DNA of 64,000 bases from Bacteroidota bacterium (GTDB lineage Bacteria > Bacteroidota > Bacteroidia > Sphingobacteriales > Sphingobacteriaceae): NCBI GenBank assembly GCA_026224775.1, contig JAMFRP010000019.1, forward strand, positions 186,001-250,000, in the 5' to 3' direction. The stretch's first letter is position 1, and every line of letters begins with the position of its first letter. The notes below the pieces were generated by a model that saw only the letters and a program-made list of their open reading frames with translations, was not told the origin of the DNA and ran no database searches. Below, piece after piece: positions 8,224-17,300 of this stretch. A program made the translations under genes and the position numbers.

Positions 8224-9219
8224 TTATATCCTCACCATCATTTTTCCTTCATTTTTTCCTTTGAAAAGATCGATAAAGGCGGAAGGTATATTTTGAAATC
8301 CGTCAATTATAGTTTCGGAATAAGTAAGCTTTCCTTCAGTCAGCCATTTCGTCAATTGCAGTATTGCTTCCGGAAACTCGCGGGCGAAATTATCGAAGAT
8401 GAATCCCTGCATCAGGATGCTTTTTTTAACCATGAATAATTCAAACCGCGGACCCGATCCACTTTCAGCGGAATTGTATAAGGAGATAGCCCCACAAAGT
8501 GGAACTCTGGCAAAACTGTTCAGGTTCCACATGACCGCATCGGATATTTCACCGCCCACATTATCAAAGTAAACATCAACACCATTCGGGCATAGCCGCG
8601 CGATGGATTCCTGCAAATCCTTTTCGGTCTTATAATTCAGGCCTTCGTCGAACCCGAACTTACTTTTAATAAGGTCCACTTTTTGATCCGTTCCTACGAT
8701 TCCAATAACTCTGCAGCCCATAATCTTACCGATTTGACCCGCGATGCTTCCGACAGCGCCGGCAGCGCCCGAAATGACAATAGTTTCACCGGGCTTCGGT
8801 GCACCAATTTTGACCAAACCCATATATGCCGTTAGCCCGGTCATTCCAAGAATGCCAAGATAGGCGCTTAACGGCGCTGCCTTTTCATCTACCTTGTGGA
8901 GTCCCACACCTGTGGAAACCTGAAATTCTGCCCAATTCAAATTCCCGTGAACAAAATCACCTTTACTGAACTCCTGATTCCCGGATTCGAGTACTTCGGC
9001 AATGATGCGGGACTGCATCGGTTTACGTAATTTAAAGGCAGGGATATAAGATTCAACATCGTCCATTTGCCCTCGCAGATATGGATCTATCGATACGTAA
9101 CGCGTTTTTAAAAGCACTTGTCCGGTAACTGCTTTGGGAATCTCAATAGACTCAAATTTGAAATTGCCCGATTCAGGCATTCCGGCTGGTCTGCTATCTA
9201 ATGTAATAATACTATTCAT
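8224..9219 (-). CDS. NADP-dependent enone reductase (CurA-like MDR), paralogue of the 2420 gene
   Basis: A 331-residue protein closely resembling the product of 2420-3412 along its whole length, with DPYLRGQMDD and SGAAGAVG as landmarks and no zinc ligands. Expected role: NADPH reduction of alpha,beta-unsaturated carbonyl compounds. It is the first gene of a minus-strand pair with the alcohol dehydrogenase, and is divergent from a Crp/Fnr-type regulator at 9517. The 297 bases between these two genes should hold both promoters; I found no convincing palindrome there. Confidence 0.9.
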   Translation of the reverse strand: MNSIITLDSRPAGMPESGNFKFESIEIPKAVTGQVLLKTRYVSIDPYLRGQMDDVESYIPAFKLRKPMQSRIIAEVLESGNQEFSKGDFVHGNLNWAEFQVSTGVGLHKVDEKAAPLSAYLGILGMTGLTAYMGLVKIGAPKPGETIVISGAAGAVGSIAGQIGKIMGCRVIGIVGTDQKVDLIKSKFGFDEGLNYKTEKDLQESIARLCPNGVDVYFDNVGGEISDAVMWNLNSFARVPLCGAISLYNSAESGSGPRFELFMVKKSILMQGFIFDNFAREFPEAILQLTKWLTEGKLTYSETIIDGFQNIPSAFIDLFKGKNEGKMMVRI

Positions 9220-9516
9220 ATAATGTTTTTTCGGTCATTTCCCGGAATTATTAACTCAATCTGTTCAGCAAATTCATGAATGTTAAATAGTCACGTTCGG
9301 CTTTCGGTCTCTTTAAATCCTAAGGCTGATATTTAAACATGATGCATCTGATTTCCATGCTCTTTTTCCGATACAAAGATGGAGCTTGTATCCATCGCTT
9401 TTAAAGGACATTTATCACGATTTTGATGTGACCTATGTCAATCATTTTTCATATTAAGTGGTAATCCTCGATTATAAACCTCAACTTTGTACCTTTTCAG
9501 AGTCAAATCATTTTTT

Positions 9517-10080
9517 ATGTATACAGAGCTAAGGCAACAGTTTGAAGAGTTTATCCGGTTAACTGATGCCGAGTTTGAATATGTATCTTCTTTTTTTCAA
9601 ACTAAGAAATTTAAAAAGCATTCGATCATCATCCAGTCGGGTGATATTGTAGAATACGAATACTTTGTTGTAAATGGGTTATTAAAAACATCTCAAACTG
9701 ATGAAAAAGGAAAAGAATATATCCTTCAGTTTGCTATGGAAAATTGGTGGGTTTCTGATTATCAGGCATTAATTACGCATGAGCCCTCAACCTTTGAGAT
9801 AGAATGCCTGGAGAATGTAGAGTTGCTTTATCTGTCTTTTTCCAATAAAAGCAAATTATGCTCAGAGATGCACAACATGGAATATTTTTTCAGGCTGAAA
9901 GCAACTTCAGGCTTCCTGAACCTGCAAAAACGAGTAATGGCGCTGCTTAAAAATGATGCGCAATCCAGATACAGGGAATTGTTCGAGCAATACCCATCTC
10001 TTTTTCAACGTATTCCAAAGTCATTGGTAGCAGCGTATCTAGGCGTGACAAGAGAAACGTTGAGTAGGTTAAGTGTTTAA
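9517..10080 (+). CDS. Crp/Fnr-family transcriptional regulator
   Basis: A cyclic-nucleotide-binding-like beta-roll (residues about 25-110) followed by a C-terminal helix-turn-helix (SLVAAYLGVTRETLSRL). I chose the ATG at 9517 (MYTELRQQF); a TTG ten codons earlier at 9487 is also in frame but gives an atypical extension. There are no Fnr-type cysteine clusters, so it is not an iron-sulfur sensor. The protein stops soon after the recognition helix, which is common in this Bacteroidota subgroup. It is divergent from the enone reductase/alcohol dehydrogenase pair and probably controls it. Confidence 0.85.
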   Translation: MYTELRQQFEEFIRLTDAEFEYVSSFFQTKKFKKHSIIIQSGDIVEYEYFVVNGLLKTSQTDEKGKEYILQFAMENWWVSDYQALITHEPSTFEIECLENVELLYLSFSNKSKLCSEMHNMEYFFRLKATSGFLNLQKRVMALLKNDAQSRYRELFEQYPSLFQRIPKSLVAAYLGVTRETLSRLSV

Positions 10081-10423
10081 GATGATTATGTTACATACTG
10101 ATCTCAAAATTATGTAATGCTTAATTTTCTATTCGTGGATGTGAAATTAGGACGTCTTTATACTGATATGACGAGTTGGATTTTATGATTGTTTATTGAC
10201 TTGCTCTGTCGAAGTAAATTGGATCTCTCAGTAAAGCGTATGTAGTTTAGCTGTATATAAGAGGGGCTATACCCTTGTTGATAAAATAAACGGGGTGCCG
10301 TATCAATTATAGTTTGCCTTATCGAATTCTTTCTCTCATTCGATGTTTGCGGGGAATAAGTGTTTTAAAATCCGCAAATTTGCGGAGAAAAATAAATATA
10401 TTTACCGCATAATTGCCAAATTT
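10081..10423. other. Non-coding stretch before the Fic gene
   Basis: 343 bases without a recognisable gene. Only the last part shows structure: the palindrome at 10371-10386, described separately. The stretch is AT-rich and no repeat shared with the rest of the window was noticed. Confidence 0.5.
10371..10386. promoter_or_regulatory. Perfect 16-base palindrome upstream of fic
   Basis: TCCGCAAATTTGCGGA is its own reverse complement. It lies 37 bases before the chosen ATG at 10424, in promoter position. A regulator dimer could bind here; the winged-helix-like C-terminus of the Fic protein itself is one candidate. If translation instead began at 10343 the palindrome would be inside the coding region, another reason to prefer 10424. 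Confidence 0.5.
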
Positions 10424-11522
10424 ATGTATGTCCATCAATTAAAAGACTGGCCTTCGTTCACTTGGGACACCCAAGCAATACATGTCCGTTTATGTGAAGT
10501 ACGACACCGGCAGGGACGTATATTGGGATTAATGAGTTCTGCTGGTTTTAAAATGCAGGAGAATACAGTATTAGATACGCTGACATTAGACGTTACTAAA
10601 TCAAGCGAGATAGAAGGGGTGAAGCTTAACACCGACCAGGTAAGATCTTCGATAGCACGCAGATTGGGTATAGAAATAGCCGGGGCAGTGCCTGCCGACA
10701 GAAACGTAGACGGAGTCGTGGAAATGATGTTAGATGCAACCCAGAGTTATACTCATGATTTGACCTCAGACCGATTATACGATTGGCATGCGGCTTTATT
10801 CCCAACCGGAAGGAGTGGTATGCATAAAATCACAGTAGCAGCCTGGCGTACCCCCGGAAGCTGGCCCAATGCAAGTTGTTTCAGGGGCGATGGGAAAAGA
10901 GAAGGTGCATTTTGAAGCGCCAGAAGCCAAGAAATTGACTGCTGAGATGGACATATTTTTAAAATGGTTTAACACTGAACCTACTACCGACGCGGTATTG
11001 AAAGCAGCAATAGCACATTTATGGTTTGTTACTATCCATCCATTTGACGACGGCAATGGCCGTATAACGCGGGCTATTACCGATATGCAACTTGCTCGTG
11101 CCGACGGAACAGCTCAACGTTTTTACAGCATGTCGGCACAAATATTAAAAGAAAAGGCTACCTATTATGATATGCTGGAACAAGCACAAAAAGGCGATCT
11201 GGATATAACCCGTTGGTTGAGCTGGTTCTTGGATTGCTTATTTAATGCGATGGATCATACGGAAGAGACTTTAGCTGCAGTTTTAAACAGAACTCAATTT
11301 TGGGAGAAGAACCGTGAAGTTTCGCTAAATAGTCGTCAACAATATATGGTCCGCAAGTTACTTGATGAATTTCATGGAAAGCTAACCAGTACCAAATGGG
11401 CTAAGATGACGAAGAGTTCTCCGGACACTGCATTAAGGGATATACAAGATCTTATAGAAAAGGATATATTGGAAAAAGAAACAGGCGGGGGACGAAATAC
11501 AGCTTATAGTTTGATAGCTTAA
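10424..11522 (+). pseudogene. Fic-family AMP-transferase gene interrupted by one frameshift
   Basis: Two overlapping frames together encode a full-length (about 365 residues) Fic protein with an N-terminal DUF4172-like domain. The first part starts MYVHQLKDWPSF and contains the inhibitory-helix motif SSEIEG. The second carries the catalytic loop HPFDDGNGRITR and a C-terminal winged-helix-like part. The frames fail to join near 10862: deleting one T gives RTPGSGPMQVVSG, which is what the family requires. Fic enzymes attach AMP to a Tyr/Thr/Ser of a target protein. As sequenced the reading frame stops at 10915 before the catalytic loop, so the gene is inactive unless the base is a sequencing error or the frame is slipped. 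Catalytic and inhibitory residues are all intact, so the mutation must be recent. Confidence 0.85.
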
Positions 11523-11656
11523 ACGCATTAAACGATAAATGAAAAATTATGAGTTATTAACATTTTTTACTATATTCTATATTTGTTACTCAAACTTCAT
11601 AAGTAATTGATAATAAGTTATTTGATACTTTATGTATTGGTAAATAGCCAGCATAA

Positions 11657-11830
11657 CTTGGATATTCCGGTAGGCTTGACCATGTGGTTCCGTACTCCAA
11701 GTTGATCTATTTGTGTAAGTTGTATCACTCAATTTATTCTGCTTGTAGGAGTATTAACATGATCAAAGTGTTTCGGAACGATATTTTTGATATTCCGGAA
11801 TGAGGTGGTCAAGCCTCCCTAAATATCCAA
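11657..11830. mobile_element. MITE-like element with ~25-base terminal inverted repeats
   Basis: TTGGATATTCCGG-AGGCTTGACCA (from 11659) is repeated inverted at the other end (TGGTCAAGCCTCCCT-AATATCCAA, to 11830) with about five mismatches. The right-hand sequences and an internal motif (ACATGATCAAAGTGTTTCGG, 11757-11776) recur in the opposite orientation and with the same 95-base spacing at 58425-58542. This is an internally deleted copy of an insertion sequence; no transposase remains. The flanking 11523-11656 bases show nothing else. Confidence 0.6.
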
Positions 11831-11925
11831 TAAAAGATCGATCTGAAAAATGTTCCATAGTGAAATAGAGAACGATTGCAAAGCCATAGCCAGGGAAGAA
11901 GCCGCCTATTAACATAGTAGATCAG

Positions 11926-12174
11926 GTGGATGAGGAAATGTTAATAGAAACCTATACTCAAATAAAAGAGGATATTCCCAGGTTATTTAAAAATGAGCTG
12001 GCTATACTAGGAAAAGATGAGGAGAAAGAATTAGCAACAGACTCTCCGGTAAATATTCCTAAACCATGTGAAAACCTGGTAAGCAAGAAACAGCGCGGGC
12101 CAATAAGTAAACGTAACAGGCAAAGGGAGCGTGCTACAATGCGCGATATAAAGCAAGCCATCTACCGGATATAA
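11926..12174 (+). CDS. Short hypothetical ORF, possibly a fragment
   Basis: 82 codons of a charged, lysine- and glutamate-rich protein with a basic C-terminus (SKKQRGPISKRNRQRERA) that could bind nucleic acid. No family recognised, no signal peptide. It lies next to the MITE-like element and upstream frames look protein-like but are interrupted, so it may be the remains of a larger mobile-element or host gene. Low confidence that it is expressed. Confidence 0.25.
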   Translation: MDEEMLIETYTQIKEDIPRLFKNELAILGKDEEKELATDSPVNIPKPCENLVSKKQRGPISKRNRQRERATMRDIKQAIYRI

Positions 12175-12295
12175 TGGCGAATCAGTATCTCCAGTTAAAA
12201 ATGATGACATGGGGCAGGCAAGTTTACAATCTCCGCAGTGGAATTTATACCATTTTTAGTGAGGGAAATACTATCCGTAACCTTACGTGCTGGCG

Positions 12296-12327
12296 TTTGA
12301 TTTTATATTAATTTAATACTATCTTCG
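12296..12327 (+). promoter_or_regulatory. Candidate Bacteroidota-type promoter of the first ECF sigma gene
   Basis: TTTG at 12296-12299, then 20 bases, then TATCTTCG at 12320-12327. The known house-keeping consensus is TTTG, 19-21 bases, TAnnTTTG; there is one mismatch. The ATG is 19 bases further on, giving a short leader. Confidence 0.5.
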
Positions 12328-12346
12328 CTTTCGCCGTTTTTTTTCG

Positions 12347-12940
12347 ATGAAGGTATATGCAGAATTAAATGACCAGGAACTGTTATTGTCGTTGAAGAGC
12401 GGGGACGAGACAGCTTTTAACGCGATTTTTAAACGGCATTGGAAAGCCTTATATGATGAAGCTTACAAAAGGCTGAGGAATCAAATGCAAAGCGAAGAAA
12501 TTGTCCAGGACGTGTTTGCCGATCTGTGGATTAAGCGCGAAATGCAAAAAATCGAAAACCTGTTGCCTTATTTACGTACAGCAGTAAAATACCAGGTATT
12601 CATGTTGTATAAAAAGTTTCAGCAATTGCCGAAGTTTGAAGAACCGCTCGATTTTTTCGCCACTGCCTCGCTACAGGCAGATTCTGAATTTTCTGCCAAG
12701 GAGCTTCGGGGGTGTATTGACTCATGGCTGGAAATGCAGCCTGAAAAACGCCGGGAGATTTTCCGGTTGCGCTTTATCGAAGAATTTTCAACGAAAGAAA
12801 TAAGTGAGCAGCTCCATATTTCACAAAAAACCGTTCAAAATACGTTAGCTATAGCGCTTTTGAGCCTGCGGGAGTGTTTAGGAATCACTTTAACCGTCTC
12901 TCTAATCTTCTCCGTTTATTTGGAAGCAACAATAAACTAG
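12347..12940 (+). CDS. ECF-type RNA polymerase sigma factor 1
   Basis: A 197-residue sigma-70 family protein reduced to regions 2 and 4. Region 2 has FKRHWKALYDEAYKRL and the EEIVQDVFADLW helix; region 4 is KRREIFRLRFIEEFSTKEI with HISQKTVQNTL as recognition helix. In Bacteroidota these sigmas are held by a FecR anti-sigma and released when a SusC-type transporter binds its ligand. The cognate FecR follows after 182 bases. A hydrophobic C-terminal tail (ITLTVSLIFSVYL) is present in this copy. It is diverged from the sigmas at 30829 and 43465, which resemble each other more. Confidence 0.9.
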   Translation: MKVYAELNDQELLLSLKSGDETAFNAIFKRHWKALYDEAYKRLRNQMQSEEIVQDVFADLWIKREMQKIENLLPYLRTAVKYQVFMLYKKFQQLPKFEEPLDFFATASLQADSEFSAKELRGCIDSWLEMQPEKRREIFRLRFIEEFSTKEISEQLHISQKTVQNTLAIALLSLRECLGITLTVSLIFSVYLEATIN

Positions 12941-13084
12941 CTTTTCTTCAATTTTTATAATGTCTTTACCAATTATGGGGCTTTAATAAGAATTATAGCT
13001 ATTTTTATTCCCTTCCTGTGGAAATAACCCCTAATTTTTTTTAAAAAAAGCATAAAAATCACTAACTGAATAGTACATCATGCT

Positions 13085-13123
13085 TAAAATATATACTGTA
13101 TTAAAAAAACAGTATATATTTTA
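13085..13123 (+). repeat. Perfect inverted repeat abutting the fecR 1 start codon
   Basis: Arms 13085-13099 and 13109-13123 (15 bases each, TAAAATATATACTGT and its complement) around a 9-base A-rich loop. The right arm ends on the A of the fecR ATG. As RNA it would place the start codon at the foot of a stem; as DNA it is a dimer-protein site. The second fecR gene has a similarly placed but unrelated repeat. Confidence 0.65.
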
Positions 13124-14118
13124 TGTCGTCATCGATAAAAAGCGAATACCAGGAGCTTATAAAAAAATATTTAGCCGGTTCCATCTCATCTGATGAGCTG
13201 GAAGTATTGGATCGTTATTATAGTCTATTTCGTAACGAACCTGGTGTAACCATCGATATGGACAACCAGGAAATTGCGATCCTGGAAGATCGGCTGCAGG
13301 AAGGTATCCTTAACCGTGTTAAGCAAGCTGAAAAGCGTGTTTTACCAATTTATAAACGTACCTGGTTTCGTGTGGCTGCAGCTGTAATTATCAGTTTTTC
13401 AGTGGCGTTGGTGGTAATAAGAAAGCCAAATACACAACAATATACTGCTAATATAGTTTCATCGCATAATATCATCACTGCGGAGGAAAATCATTTTTTG
13501 ACGCTTCCCGATAGCAGCCGTATCGTATTACGCAAAGGCAGCAAACTGACCGTGGCCGACAATTTTAAAACCGGCGCAACGCGAGAAGTGGCGCTCAGCG
13601 GTGAAGCCTATTTTGATATTAAGCATAATAATAAACGCCCGTTCATTATTCACACCGGAATTATCAACACCACGGTATTGGGAACGGCCTTTAACATTCA
13701 GGCATATCCCGGGCAAAAAGCCATCATCGTAACGGTGACCCGAGGACGGGTGAAGGTAGAGCAAGGGAAAATGCTGTTGGCCATCCTCACACCCAATAAA
13801 CAGCTTACCGCCAGCACAGATCAAAAACAGACTGTCGAAACTCAGAAAAAAGTCATCGCCGCCAGGATGCTCGACTGGGCAGGAACCGATATGAGTTTTG
13901 ATGCGATGCCTTTCAGTCAGTTGGCAGCGCATCTCGACAAGCGATATGATGTACAGATTACTTTTAAAAATCCCGCTCTGGCAGGTTGCCCGATTACCGG
14001 CACTTTTATCGGCACAGAGAGCCTGACAGAGGTATTGACTATTCTGTCTCAAACACGCGGCACCAACTATGCCATCAATGGCAAGGAGGTAGTGATTGAT
14101 GGGAAAGGATGTAACTAA
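13123..14118 (+). CDS. FecR-type anti-sigma factor 1
   Basis: A 331-residue inner-membrane protein: about 70 cytoplasmic residues that should hold the sigma factor, one transmembrane helix (about 82-100, RVAAAVIISFSVALVVI), a periplasmic FecR domain (about 110-220, with GEAYFDIKHNNKRPF and TVLGTAFNI) and a C-terminal DUF4974/STN-like domain (about 250-325). It would receive the signal from the STN domain of the SusC 1 transporter downstream and release sigma 1. It differs clearly from FecR 2 and 3. Confidence 0.9.
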   Translation: MSSSIKSEYQELIKKYLAGSISSDELEVLDRYYSLFRNEPGVTIDMDNQEIAILEDRLQEGILNRVKQAEKRVLPIYKRTWFRVAAAVIISFSVALVVIRKPNTQQYTANIVSSHNIITAEENHFLTLPDSSRIVLRKGSKLTVADNFKTGATREVALSGEAYFDIKHNNKRPFIIHTGIINTTVLGTAFNIQAYPGQKAIIVTVTRGRVKVEQGKMLLAILTPNKQLTASTDQKQTVETQKKVIAARMLDWAGTDMSFDAMPFSQLAAHLDKRYDVQITFKNPALAGCPITGTFIGTESLTEVLTILSQTRGTNYAINGKEVVIDGKGCN

Positions 14119-14247
14119 TACATATCAACGATAACAACTAATAACTAAATAACTCACCTAATTAAAAACTATGAATGAAATTTTATATAGCTAATTGATC
14201 CCCAGAGTGTGACGCCGGTATGCAAGATGCGTATCTGCTAAAAAAGA

Positions 14248-14284
14248 CAAACTCCCCAGCCGTGGAAAGCAAGAAGGGAGTTTG
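14248..14284 (+). promoter_or_regulatory. Leader hairpin before susC 1
   Basis: CAAACTCCC (14248-14256) pairs perfectly with GGGAGTTTG (14276-14284) across a 19-base loop, 37 bases before the susC ATG. The other two complete susC genes have unrelated hairpins in the same place. It may be an attenuator, a small-RNA target or an RNA stabiliser. Confidence 0.45.
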
Positions 14285-14321
14285 ATCTAAAAATTTTTAC
14301 AAACCTTTAAACATACAAATA

Positions 14322-17300
14322 ATGCAAAAAAATACTGCTTTTGCAACCGGGCAGAGTTATGCCCGGTATAGAATAAAGCTACAAACTAAATTATTATTTA
14401 TCATGAGGGTTAGTGTATTCTGCTGTGCGATGCTATTTACATCTTTACAACTACTGGCTGTTAAGGTAAGTCGCGCGCAGAACATTACTGAAACCGTTGT
14501 GAACTTCGGCGTAAAAAATGTTTCGCTAGATAAAGCGCTGAAGATATTGCACGATGAATCAGGCATTGTATTCTTCTATCCCTCGGAGAAAGTTGCTTCT
14601 TATACCAATATATCGGTTGATGCTAAAGATCGCACCCTGGAGTCCACACTTGAGCTGCTCCTCGCCAATACTAACCTGGAATTTAAGCAGCAGAATGATG
14701 ATGTTGTGGTCATCTATCAAAAACCCGACGCACCAATTATAAACGCTAAATTGATTTCAGGAAAGGTTGTTGACGAAGCAGGCCAGCCGCTTCCGGGGGT
14801 AAGTATCAAAGTCAAAGGCAGCAACCTGGGCCTCACTACTAACGAAAAAGGTCAGTTCGCTGTATACATCACACGTCCGGACGCCATCCTGCAATTTGCC
14901 TATGTCGGGTATATTTCCCGGGAAATACCAGTGGAAGAGATCGTAAATCCAGCGGTTATAGTGCTTAAAAATGATATTGGTAAGCTGGATGAGGTCCAAA
15001 TTATTGCTTACGGTACCACCACAAAGCGCGAAAGCACCGGCGATGTAAGTACCATCAGTGCAAAAACTATAGAGCAGTACCCAATAACCAATGCGCTGGA
15101 TGCGTTGCAGGGAAGCGTTGCAGGGCTTAATATTTATAAAAGTACCGGTAATGCCAATGGCACCTATGAAGTACAGATACGTGGCATTAATGGCATAAGC
15201 GCCGGCCAACCATTATACGTAGTTGATGGCATTCCCTACCAGGGTGGCAGTTACACCTCAGAAAATCAGAATCTGGGCGCAAATACGGCGACTGGCAAAA
15301 CTGGTTCCGGTTATGATGCATTAAGCTTCATCAATCCTGCGGATATCGAAAGCATCAGCATATTGAAGGATGCAGATGCCACGGCCATTTACGGCTCGCG
15401 TGGTGCCGATGGCGTTATCTTGATCACCACTAAAAAGGGAAAGGCGGGCGCACCTAAAATAGATGCGAGTGTCTATACAGGTGTAAACGATGTAGGCCAT
15501 TTTGAGCCACTGCTTAACGAACAACAATATCTTCAACTTCGTCATGAGGCAAAAGCAAACGACAATACGCCCATTTCATCAACCGATTATGATATAAACG
15601 GTGTATGGGATACTACTCGTAATACTAACTGGCAAAAAGAATTGATTGGCGGCTATGGGCACATTGCAAATGCACAGCTTGGTATATCGGGTGGCACCCA
15701 GCAAATGCAGTACCGGATCAGCGGCGGATATAATTATAGCGGCAATCTTGAAGCACTTGGTGGCAGTGACAAATCGGCGAATATGCATGTGAGTTTAAGC
15801 AGCAGCACTACCGATAATAAATTTACCATAAGTTTTACCGGGGGCTACCTGTATGACCTGAATACTATGCCGCAGGGCGATTTAACCGGCGACATTCTCT
15901 TCGCGCCTGATGCACCGGCGCTGTACACTTCAACTGGTGCGCTTAACTTTCAGAACAATACGTTCAATAACCCTTTAGTTGCTAAAAACTTAATCAACAG
16001 ATCGCCGAGCAATAACCTTATGTCAAGCGTTGTGCTGAGCTACAGACCCATTCCGGATTTGGAGATTAAACTAACCTCTGGCTATAACAGGCAGGAAGTT
16101 AACGAGTTTCTGGGTACGCCTACTACAGCTTATGATCCTGATATCGCCATTTATTTCTCGAGCGGCAACAGTGACTTTACTTACAATACAAACTACGCCT
16201 GGAGCTTGGAACCGCAAATCAATTACAGTAAAAAAATCGGTAAAGGCAAATTGTTAGCCACTATCGGAAGTAGTTTACAAAGCGAAAATAGCACGGTCAT
16301 ATCAACTAATGTAACTGGTTATAGCAGTGATCTGCTGTTGAGCAGTCCATCAGCTGGTACAACTACCACGACAGTTCAACCTTACAGTGTTTCACCAACC
16401 AAGTTCAGCGCGTTATTTGGCCGTTTAGCTTATAGCTGGGCGGACAAGTATAACATTGACATCACCGGACGGGATGACGGTTCAAGTAATTTCGGCGAAA
16501 ATAAGCAATTCCATGTATTTGGCGCGGCCGGCGCCAGCTGGATTTTCTCGGAAGAAAGTTTTATAAAAAACAACTTGCCTTTCCTGTATTTTGGTAAACT
16601 AAGGGGCAGCTACGGCTCCACGGGCCGCGATAACATCGCCCCGTATTCTTACTTAAGCACTTACAATAGTAACGGACTCACTTATGGTGGTTCGTCAGGC
16701 CTTATTCCTACAAGGTTGCCTAACCCTGATCTGTCATGGGAAACAACTAAGAAAGCTGAATTAAGCCTTGAGTTGCAATTTCTGAAGGGGCGTATTGACT
16801 TTGAGACTAATTTCTACCGTAACCGCACCTCGGGCTTTCTGAACGCCAATCCGCTGTCTGATGTGACAGGTTTTCAAACCCTCAATGAAAATTTGGCTGG
16901 TGTAGTACAGAACCAGGGATTTGATGTCAGCCTGGCCACGGTTAACATCAAGAACACGAATTTTACCTGGTCGACCACTATTTTATTTACACGCGACCGC
17001 AATATACTGGCGAGCTATCCGGGCCTGCAAACCTCACCCTATGCTAGTATATATGTGATCGGTCAGCCTGTAAATATTATTCATACTTATCGTTTTGCCG
17101 GCGTCAATCCCCAAACCGGAACATATCAGTTTTATACCGCAGCTGGCGCAATTACTACTTCTCCGACAACTAATGACAGAACAGGCCTTGTAAATATCAA
17201 CCCTGATTTTTATGGGTCGGTGCAAAATAGCTTCCGCTACAAGCAATTTTCGCTGAGTTTCATGTTCAGGTATATTAAGCAAACCGGCATAAATGCATTT

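Noticed and set aside
10343..10423. Earlier in-frame ATG for the Fic gene
   Set aside because: It would place the palindrome at 10371 inside the coding region and adds residues not seen in the family; MYVHQLKDW at 10424 is the usual beginning.
11657..11830. CRISPR-like or tRNA structure
   Set aside because: Only two inverted ends, no spaced repeats and no cloverleaf; the shared copy at 58.4 kb shows it is a mobile-element end.
13528..14052. 174-codon minus-strand frame opposite fecR 1
   Set aside because: The FecR protein on the plus strand is complete and convincing; this is an antisense shadow.
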